A DNA stretch of 44,854 bases from Cyanosarcina radialis HA8281-LM2 (GTDB lineage: Bacteria; Cyanobacteriota; Cyanobacteriia; Cyanobacteriales; CCAP-1448). Within the stretch, counting starts at the first letter, position 1. Every line of letters begins with the position of its first letter. The position numbers and the translations under genes are program-made. Shown here piece by piece: positions 1-8,769 of the stretch. The notes under the pieces are model-generated. The model saw nothing but the letters and a program-made list of their open reading frames with translations. It searched no databases and was not told the DNA's origin. Where the stretch lies: the NCBI GenBank assembly GCA_019359615.1, contig JAHHHA010000046.1, positions 1 to 44,854 on the forward strand, in the 5' to 3' direction.

Positions 1-2
1 TG

Positions 3-107
3 TCAGATGTCAAAGATAAAGTCGGCGAAATTGTCAAACAATTATCAGAAGATATCATTCATTCTTTGACTGGGTGGGAGCATATCCTGAATGCTCTATT
101 GCTCTAG
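3..107 (+). CDS. C-terminal end of an unidentified protein (partial)
   Basis: The window opens inside an open frame that encodes about 34 residues and stops at TAG 105-107. The visible end reads VKDKVGEIVKQLSEDIIH and then ends in ALLL; it looks amphipathic and helical. No domain can be named from this much. It lies in the same frame as the next gene with only six bases between its stop and that gene's putative TTG start. The two could be co-transcribed, or the stop could have split one longer gene. Confidence 0.45.
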   Translation, partial: SDVKDKVGEIVKQLSEDIIHSLTGWEHILNALLL

Positions 108-113
108 CTACTT

Positions 114-896
114 TTGAAAATTGGTATTATTTACAAAAGAGAAGTGCGATCGATCCCTCGTCCAATGACGATCCACATCGTTACCATTGACTTAAACACC
201 CCAGGAATTAAAGTTCTAGTCACCCCTGGTAAACTCACTTCAGATCGGACGGCAACTAAGGCCCGCACTACTTCAGAATTTTTGAGGGAGTTTAAGCTGC
301 AATTGGCAATTAACGCTAATTTCTTCCATCCTTTTCGGGAAAATACTCCATGGGACTACTATCCCCGCAGCGGCGATCGAGTTGGGGTTATCGGCCAGGC
401 CATCGGTAATGGCGATCGCTATGCTCCTATCAAACGCAACTGGCCGGTATTGTGCTTTCAAAGTAACAATCGCGCCCAAATTTTACCCCACGGAGATTGT
501 CCTCAAGATACAGTGCAGGCGATCGCGGGGAGTAATTTGCTAGTTGACCAGGGCAAAGCGATCGTTCCCAACCCCAACGAGCCAGATAAACCTTACGCCC
601 GCGTGCCAGTTGGGATTAACCGTCAAGGCGACAAACTATGGCTGGTTTTAGTAGATGGCAAGCAACCGTTTTATAGCGAAGGAATAAAAGAAGTTGAGTT
701 GGTAAAGATGCTTGAAGAGTTAGGTGTTTATACAGCCGTGAATCTAGATGGCGGCGGTTCTACTACCTTAGTCATGGCAACTGGCTCGGAACCGAAGTTA
801 TTAAATGCTCCGATTCATACTAAATTGCCGATGCGCGAGCGCCCGGTTGCCAATCACTTAGGGTTTTACATCAAACAGCAAGAAGTACCGCGCTGA
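114..896 (+). CDS. Phosphodiester glycosidase family protein (NAGPA-like domain)
   Basis: About 260 residues matching the NAGPA-like phosphodiester glycosidase fold (the DUF2233 group), which hydrolyses phosphodiester-linked sugars. Diagnostic pieces are LAINANFFHPF near residue 65 and the active-site-like stretch NLDGGGSTT near residue 210, followed by a short C-terminal strand. No signal peptide is visible from the TTG start at 114. Related cyanobacterial proteins as I remember them have an N-terminal membrane or signal segment, so this copy may have lost its 5' end. An in-frame stop lies just upstream at 105-107. ATG 165 is an alternative start but would cut a conserved strand. The substrate is unknown; an exopolysaccharide or cell-wall role is inference only. 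Confidence 0.8.
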   Translation: MKIGIIYKREVRSIPRPMTIHIVTIDLNTPGIKVLVTPGKLTSDRTATKARTTSEFLREFKLQLAINANFFHPFRENTPWDYYPRSGDRVGVIGQAIGNGDRYAPIKRNWPVLCFQSNNRAQILPHGDCPQDTVQAIAGSNLLVDQGKAIVPNPNEPDKPYARVPVGINRQGDKLWLVLVDGKQPFYSEGIKEVELVKMLEELGVYTAVNLDGGGSTTLVMATGSEPKLLNAPIHTKLPMRERPVANHLGFYIKQQEVPR

Positions 897-1030
897 ACTC
901 GATCGGGTCAGATCCCCTCTCCCATGTAGCTATCGAGATGAATTGAACCGTTCTCCGCTAGCAAGTTACTAGACCTAGCTTGAAAATCTCCTATTTTCAT
1001 CCTTGGTTGTGAACTCCGTTCATGCTCGTC

Positions 1031-1112
1031 TCTTGCATAAGTTGATAACCGATCGAAATCATCTGCGTTTATCTGCGTTATATATCCAAAGTTTGGATTT
1101 TCGCCAGAGGTC
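1031..1112. repeat. Dispersed intergenic repeat, copy 1
   Basis: The spacer holds CTTGCATAAGTTGATAAC, then CATCTGCGTTTATCTGCG, then TTTGGATTTTCGCCAG and GGTCTATT. The same modules recur in the same order at 13202-13333 and partly near 18815-18865. All copies lie between genes, next to gene 3' ends. This fits a dispersed non-coding repeat rather than a gene. Confidence 0.6.
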
Positions 1113-1117
1113 TATTC

Positions 1118-1486
1118 TTAGCGCAATTCTCGGCCGAAGGGAAACAAAGCCAGAATCAATAGCTTGAAGTGTTGCTTGCCAAAGGGAATACCAATAATGG
1201 TCAGACACAAGATGAGTCCGTGAATCAGATGAGAAAGGGCGATTTCCCATCCAAACAGAACGATCCAAATGAGGTTGAAGATGACGCGCAGAGGGCTATC
1301 AGCATTTTCTAGTTCCACGACTTCTTTACCAAAAGGGGTAAAAGTAGACAACCCGATTTTGATGGTTTGCCACCCGAAAGGAATACCAACGATCGTCAGG
1401 CAAAGTGCCAAACCCCCGATGATGTAGCCTAAGCCACTGATAAATCCTCCAAATATCAACCAGATAACATTTCCTAGAAAGCTCAC
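1118..1486 (-). CDS. YccF domain-containing inner-membrane protein
   Basis: A 122-residue protein made of two similar halves, each with a hydrophobic helix ending in LTI(V/I)GIPFG (near residues 30 and 92) and a following PFG(K/R)E turn. Two such repeats in about 120 residues is the layout of the YccF family (PF03733) of small inner-membrane proteins of unknown function. Two to four membrane passes are expected. The gene stands alone between a dispersed repeat and wecB, both on its downstream and upstream sides respectively, and shares the minus strand with wecB. Function is not known. Confidence 0.85.
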   Translation of the reverse strand: MSFLGNVIWLIFGGFISGLGYIIGGLALCLTIVGIPFGWQTIKIGLSTFTPFGKEVVELENADSPLRVIFNLIWIVLFGWEIALSHLIHGLILCLTIIGIPFGKQHFKLLILALFPFGRELR

Positions 1487-1595
1487 TGCTGGCCTCCGAT
1501 CGCATCTGAAAAACTATCTCAAATCTCAGCGTAACGGATTTGAGATAGCGTGGCATAGTCATAAGTACAGGACAAAAATTACCACAGCTTAAATC

Positions 1596-2693
1596 TCACA
1601 TCCCAAAATAGTGCTTCACGATTTGCACGATCCGTTCGGCAGCACGTCCATCGCCAAAAGGATTGACCGCGTTTGCCATGCGTTCGTAAGCAGATCGATC
1701 GCCTAACAGTTCGCTGGCTGCCATTGCCATTTGATGAGGATTTGTCCCTACTAGTTTGGCAGTACCAGCATCAACGGCCTCCGGTCGTTCCGTCGTTTGC
1801 CGCAGTACCAAAACTGGTTTGCCTAAACTCGGTGCTTCTTCTTGCAGGCCGCCCGAATCTGTCAGCAACAAATAGCACCGTTGAATTGCTCCTACCAGTT
1901 CGGCATAATCTAAAGGCTCAGTTAAAAAGACTCTAGAATGATTTTCCAACGCCTCTTGCAAGGGTTTTCTCACTGTAGGATTGCGATGCAAGGGTAGCAG
2001 TAAAGCGGTATCTGGAAACTTATCTAAAATCAGGCGAAAGCCTTGGGCGATGTCCTGTAAATTTTCCCAGTTTTCCCGGCGATGAACCGTTGACAGCATG
2101 ACGCGATACTGGCTCCAGTCTAGTCCCTTAACCGCACATTCCGGTTGACGCTGTGCCACCTCTAACAGGGCATCAATTACAGTATTGCCCGTTTGATGAA
2201 TTTCTCCGGGAACGCTCGATCGCTCCAAGTGTTTTACTGCTAGGGAAGTAGGAGCAAAGTTCAACTGGCTCAGTTGAGAAATCAAACGCCGATTGGCTTC
2301 TTCTGGGTAAGGATCGAACAAATCGTTCGTCCGCAAACCAGCTTCTACATGACCGAAGGGAATCTTTTGATAAAAAGCTGCCAACGCCGCCGCCAAAGCT
2401 GTAGTAGTATCCCCTTGTCCTATAATTAACTGTGGTTTTAGCTCCTGAAATACTTTTTCCAGTCCTTGCAAACTCCGACAAGTAATATCTGTTAGAGTTT
2501 GCTGGTGCTGCATAATTTCCAGATTGCGATCGGCACCGATGGCAAACAGTTTCATCACCTGCTCTACCATCTCTATATGCTGGCCGGTCAAAATTACGCG
2601 AGTGTCAAACTCAGAATGTTGTTGAAATCGCTCGATGACTGGGGCTAGTTTAACGGCTTCTGGGCGAGTTCCCAGAACAATACAAATTCGCAT
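1596..2693 (-). CDS. wecB: UDP-N-acetylglucosamine 2-epimerase (non-hydrolysing)
   Basis: 365 residues, the usual length for WecB/MnaA. The enzyme interconverts UDP-GlcNAc and UDP-ManNAc in the cytoplasm, supplying ManNAc-type sugars for surface polysaccharides. Family motifs in order: GTRPEAVKLAPVI at residues 8-20, GQGDTTTALAAALAAF near 92, HVEAGLRTND near 117, EEANRR near 132, TVHRRENW near 204, and DSGGLQEEAPSLGKPVLVLR near 279-298. The start ATG at 2693 gives the canonical MRICIVLGTRPE beginning. The only neighbours are the YccF gene downstream and a non-coding stretch upstream, so it is not in a visible polysaccharide operon. Confidence 0.95.
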   Translation of the reverse strand: MRICIVLGTRPEAVKLAPVIERFQQHSEFDTRVILTGQHIEMVEQVMKLFAIGADRNLEIMQHQQTLTDITCRSLQGLEKVFQELKPQLIIGQGDTTTALAAALAAFYQKIPFGHVEAGLRTNDLFDPYPEEANRRLISQLSQLNFAPTSLAVKHLERSSVPGEIHQTGNTVIDALLEVAQRQPECAVKGLDWSQYRVMLSTVHRRENWENLQDIAQGFRLILDKFPDTALLLPLHRNPTVRKPLQEALENHSRVFLTEPLDYAELVGAIQRCYLLLTDSGGLQEEAPSLGKPVLVLRQTTERPEAVDAGTAKLVGTNPHQMAMAASELLGDRSAYERMANAVNPFGDGRAAERIVQIVKHYFGM

Positions 2694-2849
2694 AGTAATG
2701 GCAGGATCTTTAGATCGACAAAGGGAAAAACCATTCTATCGTTTTCCAGAGTTAGCAGGGCAATCGATCGGTAATAAATTCAAGCCTCTCACCGATCTTA
2801 ACTGCGAATTTTGAATTGGAAATTGCGAATTGTTTGACATCCAAACATG

Positions 2850-2871
2850 AAAAAACCCGGCTTCTACCGGG
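2850..2871 (-). terminator. Intrinsic terminator of the 2925-3299 gene
   Basis: Read on the minus strand: CCCGG, a six-base loop, CCGGG, then six T residues. This is a compact GC stem plus T-run, about 55 bases after the stop codon of the minus-strand membrane protein gene. Confidence 0.8.
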
Positions 2872-2924
2872 CAGCGAGATGATTGCGCAGCTAATTTTCA
2901 TTAGACTGCTCGAACAGAAGCCGA

Positions 2925-3299
2925 TTAAAATTTCACGTCGCAGGTGAGCGGACAAGCAGCATATACAGAAGTATTGAGTTCTTCAGCTTCTCCGTGCAAC
3001 CAGTGCAACCACCGAACTTGACGAGGATGAATTCCTTTGAATGTTAAAATCGCTGCCCCAATGAGAACTGCAAATACGTTAACTCCCACTAATGCACCAG
3101 CTACGAGTAAAACCGCACTTACCGGGAGAACTGATTGCAAGGCTATAGCTAATAGCGCGCCCACTGTCACCATTAATACCACCAGCGGGAAACCAACCAC
3201 CAGCAAGCAAACTGCCAGGGTAAAAGTCCAGATGAAAAAACTTTTCACCATTGCCAAGTAGTAAGATCTTCCTATACCATTGTTATGAGCTAATTCCAT
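2925..3299 (-). CDS. Small membrane protein, unknown function
   Basis: 124 residues with two or three hydrophobic helices between about residues 17 and 85 (FFIWTFTLAVCLLVVGFPLV and ALLAIALQSVLPVSAVLLV), then a short hydrophilic tail rich in His and Trp and ending CPLTCDVKF. The start at 3299 is supported by a strong Shine-Dalgarno AGGAGGAG a few bases upstream. A clean terminator follows, so it is probably a single-gene transcript. I do not recognise the family; the compact length and cyanobacterial context suggest a conserved hypothetical envelope or thylakoid protein. Confidence 0.75.
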   Translation of the reverse strand: MELAHNNGIGRSYYLAMVKSFFIWTFTLAVCLLVVGFPLVVLMVTVGALLAIALQSVLPVSAVLLVAGALVGVNVFAVLIGAAILTFKGIHPRQVRWLHWLHGEAEELNTSVYAACPLTCDVKF

Positions 3300-4003
3300 C
3301 TTTGCTCCTCCTGGAGTTAAAAAAGAAATTGAAAGGTGGGTAAAATGCTTTGCTCGGCCGCGTCGGTCGAATTTATGTTGTAACTCAGTATAGAAAAGCT
3401 TTCATTTAAGATGAGCGATCGTCAATAAAAATTTACACTAGGTTAAGTGTATTCATTGATGCAGAATTTTCCCTAAGTGTGCCATAAATCGTAATTTACT
3501 GGTAACGCAAGTATCTATAAGTCTTTAATTGCGAGCGTTTCTATCTTCACGAGAACTAAGCTACAGCCCAATATGCAGTTAGCAGCAATCTAGATATCTC
3601 CTAGTATCCTTTCTTCATATTTCTTATACTTCCAGCAAAAAATTATCATAATCACTTTTCTATATCCGGCTCGCCTGGGAAGAAATTAGAGGCTAAAGGT
3701 TGGGGATCGCAGAAAAAGAGGAAACAAACCAGAACGTCGATAAATTTTTCGCAATCCTAGCAACCAGCAAAAACTCCTACTTAAGGTAGATGCGATCGCC
3801 CATTTCGATCGCTAGCTCGATCGTCGGTAGCATCGGAGTCGATCGCGGCTGGAAATCTCAAATTATCTGAGGGCTAAGGATTGACTGATATCGATTTGCG
3901 GATTTTGGGCAATCTAACAATAGAGCTAGTCAAATCGATTTGACCTCTAGCAATTGTTATATGTAGCTAATCATACAAAAATAACTTAATTAGGAAATCA
4001 AAT
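3300..4003. other. 704-bp spacer between divergent genes
   Basis: It separates the minus-strand membrane protein gene from pilT, so it must hold both promoters. I see HIP1-type CGATCG sites near 3790-3845 and a T/A-rich stretch just before pilT, but no convincing sigma-70 boxes, RNA or ORF. Confidence 0.5.
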
Positions 4004-5326
4004 ATGTCGCAACCACCTCAAACTTTACGCACCGTTCCCCCATCTGCACCCAACGTTGGGGAAGCAAACGGCAAACCGACTAACATCATTTCATCCGCAC
4101 CGACAATAGTTGCCAATCCTGTAGCGCCGCCGCCACCACCTCGGCCGAATGTCGCCGCACCACCACCTCCAGGAGTATTGGCAGGGCAGCGAGCTAATGC
4201 TGCTCCTCCAGCTTCTCGGCCTCCAGCGGCGAGAAAAACTAATCGCGGTCCGGAACTGTCGCCAGGACAACCGACGCTAGCTCAATTGATTAGGGAAGCT
4301 CACGAGCAAGGATTTTCTGACGTACACTTAGGCGTAGCAGAAAAACCCAGATTCCGCGATCGTGGTGAGATTTCCACTACCGACTATCCCATAACCGATA
4401 AAGACACCTTCATGTGTTGGCTGCGGGAAATCCTCAGCGATGAAGAAATCCGTCGCTTCCAAGAAACCCTAGATTTTGACGGTGCGACTCAATATGACTT
4501 CGCCCGCGTCCGGATCAACATTTTTGACTCTTTGCGGGGACCGGCGATGGTACTGCGTCTGATTCCCCTCAAGATCCTCACCATGGAGCAGTTAAGGCTG
4601 CCAAACGTCTTCAAGGATGTCTGTCACTATCACAAAGGGCTAGTTTTAGTCACCGGGCCGACGGGTTCTGGTAAGTCCACCACTCTGGCGGCCATGATCG
4701 ACTACATGAATAAAGAGATGCCCAAGCACATCATCACCATTGAAGACCCAGTGGAATTCGTGCATCAAAGTCGCAGAGCCTTAATCAAACAACGGGAAGT
4801 CGGCATCCATACTATGAAGTTCGATAATGCCCTGAAAGCTGCTTTGCGGGAAGACCCAGACGTAATTCTAATCGGGGAAATGCGCGATAAAGAAACGGTC
4901 AACACAGCTTTAAAAGCCGCTCAAACGGGTCACTTAGTGATGGGAACCCTGCACACCAACAGTGCGGTAAAAACCATCGAGCGGATTCTGCAACTCTACA
5001 ATGGAGAAGAACAAGATGCGATCAGAATTTCCATTGCTGAATCTCTGGTAGGGGTGATCGCTCAAGGCTTGTGCCGCACCACCGATGGCAAGCGTGCTGC
5101 TTACCACGACATTCTCATTAATACTGAAACTGTCAAGGATTACATTCAAAAAGGTCGAACCGACGAGATTGTCGCTCTCATGGCTGAGAACGAATTTGAT
5201 GGCATGATTACCATGAACAAATCTCTGTTCAATCTCTATCAAGACGGTTTGATTACCGAAGAAGTAGCCCTAGAAATGGCACCTGTCAGAAATGAAATGG
5301 CGATGATGCTTAGAGGGCGGATCTAG
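4004..5326 (+). CDS. pilT: PilT-type twitching ATPase with proline-rich N-terminus
   Basis: A 440-residue hexameric motor ATPase of the type IV pilus machinery, which acts on the cytoplasmic side to retract the pilus. Residues 1-90 are a disordered Pro/Ala-rich extension not found in standard PilT. Then come the N-terminal PAS-like domain (about 91-190), Walker A GPTGSGKST at 218-226, Asp box ITIEDPVEF at 244-252, Walker B DVILIGEMRD at 286-295, and His box GHLVMGTLHTNS around 309-320. The C-terminal AIRNLI motif needed for retraction in classical PilT is not recognisable; the matching place reads TVKDYIQKGR. pilB and pilC are absent nearby. This resembles the solitary PilT2-type paralogue of cyanobacteria linked to phototaxis control rather than the main PilT1; that choice is inference. 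Confidence 0.9.
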   Translation: MSQPPQTLRTVPPSAPNVGEANGKPTNIISSAPTIVANPVAPPPPPRPNVAAPPPPGVLAGQRANAAPPASRPPAARKTNRGPELSPGQPTLAQLIREAHEQGFSDVHLGVAEKPRFRDRGEISTTDYPITDKDTFMCWLREILSDEEIRRFQETLDFDGATQYDFARVRINIFDSLRGPAMVLRLIPLKILTMEQLRLPNVFKDVCHYHKGLVLVTGPTGSGKSTTLAAMIDYMNKEMPKHIITIEDPVEFVHQSRRALIKQREVGIHTMKFDNALKAALREDPDVILIGEMRDKETVNTALKAAQTGHLVMGTLHTNSAVKTIERILQLYNGEEQDAIRISIAESLVGVIAQGLCRTTDGKRAAYHDILINTETVKDYIQKGRTDEIVALMAENEFDGMITMNKSLFNLYQDGLITEEVALEMAPVRNEMAMMLRGRI

Positions 5327-5420
5327 CGAGATATAGCAATTCTCGATTTGATGCGATACACTTCGACCTCTCCCCAAACCCCTAAAGGAGCGAGGGGAGG
5401 GGCTTTGAATTTCCCCCCTG

Positions 5421-5441
5421 CCCTCTCCTTGTAGGAGAGGG
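5421..5441. repeat. Inverted repeat CCCTCTCC / GGAGAGGG
   Basis: A perfect 8-bp stem with loop TTGTA, in a C/G-biased spacer between the converging pilT and 5525-5752 genes. Close relatives of the same hairpin occur at 24404-24426 and 34918-34937. It belongs to a dispersed repeat family and may also stop transcription, though T-runs are weak. Confidence 0.65.
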
Positions 5442-5524
5442 AAAAGGAAGTTTTTCTTTACTGGAAGGGGGGTAGGGGGTTAGGTCTTTTTGCGTACCTC
5501 ATCTGCTAGTCTCAAGTCCAATTT

Positions 5525-5752
5525 TTATAAAGCTGCTTGCTGTTGGCGCAGGTTGTCGAGCATGGCATCAATTTGAGCGAGTTGAGGTTCTAGTTGGGCC
5601 ATCACTGCCGACTTCATTAATTTGGCCTTTTTGGCCGTTTCCATAGTGTCGTTAACCAATCTTTCTCGATATTGTTCGAGTTCGGCGATCGCTTCTGCTA
5701 GTTCGGTAGCGTCTACTGGCTCTGTGGCTGGAGTTTCTGGAGTTTCATTCAT
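5525..5752 (-). CDS. Small acidic coiled-coil protein, unknown
   Basis: 75 residues. The first 15 are Pro/Thr/Glu-rich, then residues 16-75 form a continuous amphipathic helix with heptad-like spacing (LAEAIAELEQYRERLVND, AQIDAMLDNLRQQQ). There are no cysteines, signal peptide or membrane segment. It is convergent with pilT. The composition looks like a real small cytosolic protein rather than a shadow, and conserved hypothetical proteins of this kind are common in cyanobacteria, but I cannot name a family. Confidence 0.65.
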   Translation of the reverse strand: MNETPETPATEPVDATELAEAIAELEQYRERLVNDTMETAKKAKLMKSAVMAQLEPQLAQIDAMLDNLRQQQAAL

Positions 5753-6000
5753 GTAGATTTAGAATCGAGCGTTTTACCCGCTATAGACTAAGGATTATTT
5801 TAGCCCTGCGATCGCTATTTTTATCGAAAGCAGCAGGAAACCCTAGTGGGTACGGAGAAAAGCTGTGCCGCCTCTTGGGGCATGGGAAAGAGTTACCAAT
5901 GCCCTTTGCTCCATTCTCAATGCCCCGATCTAGCTTTGTGTCATGCGGCATGAGGAAATGTCAGAATAGATAGATCGTGAACTAGTAGCTTCTCATCGTC

Positions 6001-8661
6001 ATGTCTGCTTCTCCCCAGTACCTCAGCGGTAACGAAATTCGGCAAAAATTCCTCGATTTCTACGCCCAAAGAGGGCATCAAGTCTTGCCGAGTGCGTCTT
6101 TAGTGCCAGAAGACCCGACGGTGCTATTAACGATCGCGGGAATGCTGCCCTTCAAACCCATTTTCCTCGGACAGCGATCGCCTGAATTTCCTCGCGCTAC
6201 CACTTCCCAAAAGTGCATCCGCACCAACGATATCGAAAATGTCGGCCGCACTGCCAGACATCACACCTTTTTCGAGATGTTGGGCAACTTCAGCTTTGGC
6301 GACTATTTTAAAGAACAAGCGATCGCCTATGCTTGGGAACTGGTGACAGAGGTTTATGGCTTACCGCCAGAGAGCTTAGCAGTCAGCGTGTTCGAGTCGG
6401 ATGACGAAGCTTTTGCTATTTGGCGCGATCGCATCGGCGTACCTGAAGCTAGAATCAAGCGTTTGGGAGAAGAGGATAACTTCTGGGCTTTAGGCCCTAC
6501 GGGTCCTTGCGGTCCTTGTTCCGAAATTTACTACGATTTCCATCCCGAACGCGGTAATAAAAAGATCGATCTGGAAGATGACACCCGGTTTATTGAGGTT
6601 TACAACTTGGTGTTCATGCAATACAACCGGGATGCAGAAGGCAATTTAACCCCGCTGCAAAGCAAGAACATCGACACGGGCATGGGTTTAGAGAGGATGG
6701 CCCAAATCTTGCAAGCGGTGCCGAATAACTACGAAACCGACCTGATTTTCCCGTTGATTAAATCGGCGGCGGAAATGGCAGGAATCGATTACACCAAGAG
6801 TAGCGACAAAACCAAAACTTCCCTCAAAGTGATTGGCGATCATGTTCGGGCCGTAGTTCACGCGATCGCCGATGGTATTCGGGCAACTAATGTCGGTCGC
6901 GGTTACGTGTTGCGGCGGTTAATTCGTCGAGTAGTCCGTCACGGTAGGTTAATTGGCATTCAGGGTGAATTTACTCCTGAGTTGGCAGAAGTAGCGATCG
7001 CTTTGGCTGAATCTATCTATCCCAACCTGCGCCAGCGAGAAGAGACGATTAAAGGCGAGTTGCAGAGGGAAGAATCTCGCTTCCTCAAAACGCTGGAACG
7101 AGGGGAAAAACTGCTGGAAGAAATCATCCAAAAGACTGCTAAAGGCAAGAAAAAACAAATTTCTGGGAAAGATGCTTTTACCCTTTACGACACTTACGGT
7201 TTTCCTTTGGAATTAACTCAGGAAATCGCTGCCGAACGCGGCTTGACTGTGGATGTAGCTGGCTACGAAGTTGAAATGGAGGAACAAGCTAAGCGATCGC
7301 AAGCCGCCCACGAGACGATCGATCTCACCGTGCAAGGCAGTTTGGATAAGTTGGCCGATCGCATCCATACGACGGAGTTTTTGGGCTACAAGGAGTTTGT
7401 TAGTTCCGCTGAGGTTGAGGTGTTGCTGTTAGATGGCAAGGTAGTTGAGGAGGCTGACACGGGGGCGCAGGTGCAATTCGTGTTGGATCGAACTCCGTTT
7501 TATGCTGAGTCCGGCGGGCAAGTCGGCGATCGCGGATATTTGTATGAAAACCCCAAAGACGCGAATGGCTTGTTGGTGCGGATTGAAGATGTCAAGAAGG
7601 AGTCGGATTTCTTCGTCCATTTTGGCAAGATCGAACGGGGAGTGTTGCGAGTAGGCGATCGAGTAATGGCGGAAGTCGATGTGGCTTCTCGTCGTCGCGC
7701 CCAAGCAAATCACTCGGCGACTCACCTGTTGCAGGCGGCTTTGAAGCAGATCGTTGACGATTCGATTTCGCAAGCGGGTTCTTTGGTGGCATTCGATCGC
7801 TTGCGATTTGACTTTAATTGTCCTCGCGCCGTTACTCCGCAAGAGTTACAACAGGTTGAAGAACAGGTTAACGCTTGGATTGCCCAGGCTCATGCTGCCG
7901 AAATTGCCGAAATGCCCATCGCCGAAGCCAAAGCTAAAGGCGCGATCGCGATGTTTGGCGAAAAGTATGGGGAACGAGTGCGGGTGTTAGATTTCCCTGG
8001 AGTGTCGATGGAGTTGTGCGGCGGTACTCACGTCAGCAACACGGCGGAAATTGGCGCTTTCAAAATTATCTCGGAGTCGGGGATTGCTTCTGGGGTGCGG
8101 CGGATCGAAGCGGTTTCGGGGCCGTCGATTTTGGAGTACCTCAACGTTCGGGATAAGGTGGTGCGGGAATTGGGCGATCGCTTTAAGGCTAAACCGGAAG
8201 AATTGCCCGATCGCATTACCAACCTGCAAACCGAACTCAAGACAACTCAGAAAGAACTAGAAGCCATTAAAGCGGAACTGGCGATCGCAAAATCCGATCG
8301 ATTGCTGGCAGAAGCCGAGTCGATCGGAGACTATCAAATTCTGGTGGCGCAAATAGGAGATGTCGATCCAGAATCTTTGAAAACGGCGGCGGAACGACTG
8401 GGACAAAAACTGCCAAAAAGTGCCGTGGTGCTAGCTTCAATTCCCGAACCAGATAAAGTCAGTTTGGTAGCGGCATTTAGCCCGGAGGTAAATCAGAAAG
8501 GGTTGCAAGCTGGCAAATTTATTGGGGCGATCGCCAAAATCTGCGGCGGCGGCGGCGGCGGACGACCCAATCTGGCCCAAGCTGGCGGACGCGATCCGAG
8601 TAAACTTAAAGAAGCACTGACTACAGCGCGATCGGAGTTAAAGTCGGCTTTAAGCGATTAG
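6001..8661 (+). CDS. alaS: Alanyl-tRNA synthetase
   Basis: 886 residues, normal length. It charges tRNA-Ala in the cytoplasm and edits Ser/Gly mischarging. The class II core is at the N-terminus ([20 protein letters not shown] near 81-100; [15 protein letters not shown] near 165). The editing domain has the zinc motifs HSATH at 571-575 and CGGTH at 673-677. A coiled coil (about 740-770) leads to the C-terminal C-Ala domain with a glycine run CGGGGGG near 850 followed by RPNLAQAGG, typical of the family. The ATG at 6001 begins the standard N-terminus; no clear Shine-Dalgarno is seen. It is a stand-alone gene. Confidence 0.98.
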   Translation: MSASPQYLSGNEIRQKFLDFYAQRGHQVLPSASLVPEDPTVLLTIAGMLPFKPIFLGQRSPEFPRATTSQKCIRTNDIENVGRTARHHTFFEMLGNFSFGDYFKEQAIAYAWELVTEVYGLPPESLAVSVFESDDEAFAIWRDRIGVPEARIKRLGEEDNFWALGPTGPCGPCSEIYYDFHPERGNKKIDLEDDTRFIEVYNLVFMQYNRDAEGNLTPLQSKNIDTGMGLERMAQILQAVPNNYETDLIFPLIKSAAEMAGIDYTKSSDKTKTSLKVIGDHVRAVVHAIADGIRATNVGRGYVLRRLIRRVVRHGRLIGIQGEFTPELAEVAIALAESIYPNLRQREETIKGELQREESRFLKTLERGEKLLEEIIQKTAKGKKKQISGKDAFTLYDTYGFPLELTQEIAAERGLTVDVAGYEVEMEEQAKRSQAAHETIDLTVQGSLDKLADRIHTTEFLGYKEFVSSAEVEVLLLDGKVVEEADTGAQVQFVLDRTPFYAESGGQVGDRGYLYENPKDANGLLVRIEDVKKESDFFVHFGKIERGVLRVGDRVMAEVDVASRRRAQANHSATHLLQAALKQIVDDSISQAGSLVAFDRLRFDFNCPRAVTPQELQQVEEQVNAWIAQAHAAEIAEMPIAEAKAKGAIAMFGEKYGERVRVLDFPGVSMELCGGTHVSNTAEIGAFKIISESGIASGVRRIEAVSGPSILEYLNVRDKVVRELGDRFKAKPEELPDRITNLQTELKTTQKELEAIKAELAIAKSDRLLAEAESIGDYQILVAQIGDVDPESLKTAAERLGQKLPKSAVVLASIPEPDKVSLVAAFSPEVNQKGLQAGKFIGAIAKICGGGGGGRPNLAQAGGRDPSKLKEALTTARSELKSALSD

Positions 8662-8769
8662 TCGATCGCCAACTTAAAGATCGCAAGAGGTCACTTTTAA
8701 TGTCCTAACTGATGTGGCAACTGCTATAAAACTGAATTGGGAAACAAGCGATCGCCTTTTTTCTAATTC

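Noticed and set aside
114-896. One continuous gene 3-896 read through the TAG at 105-107
   Set aside because: The frames are the same, but the upstream 34 residues look unrelated to glycosidase N-termini. Without the upstream sequence a split gene cannot be shown.
2752-2955. 67-codon minus-strand frame overlapping the terminator at 2850
   Set aside because: It runs through a clear intrinsic terminator and repeat-like GCGAATT sequence; composition is not protein-like.
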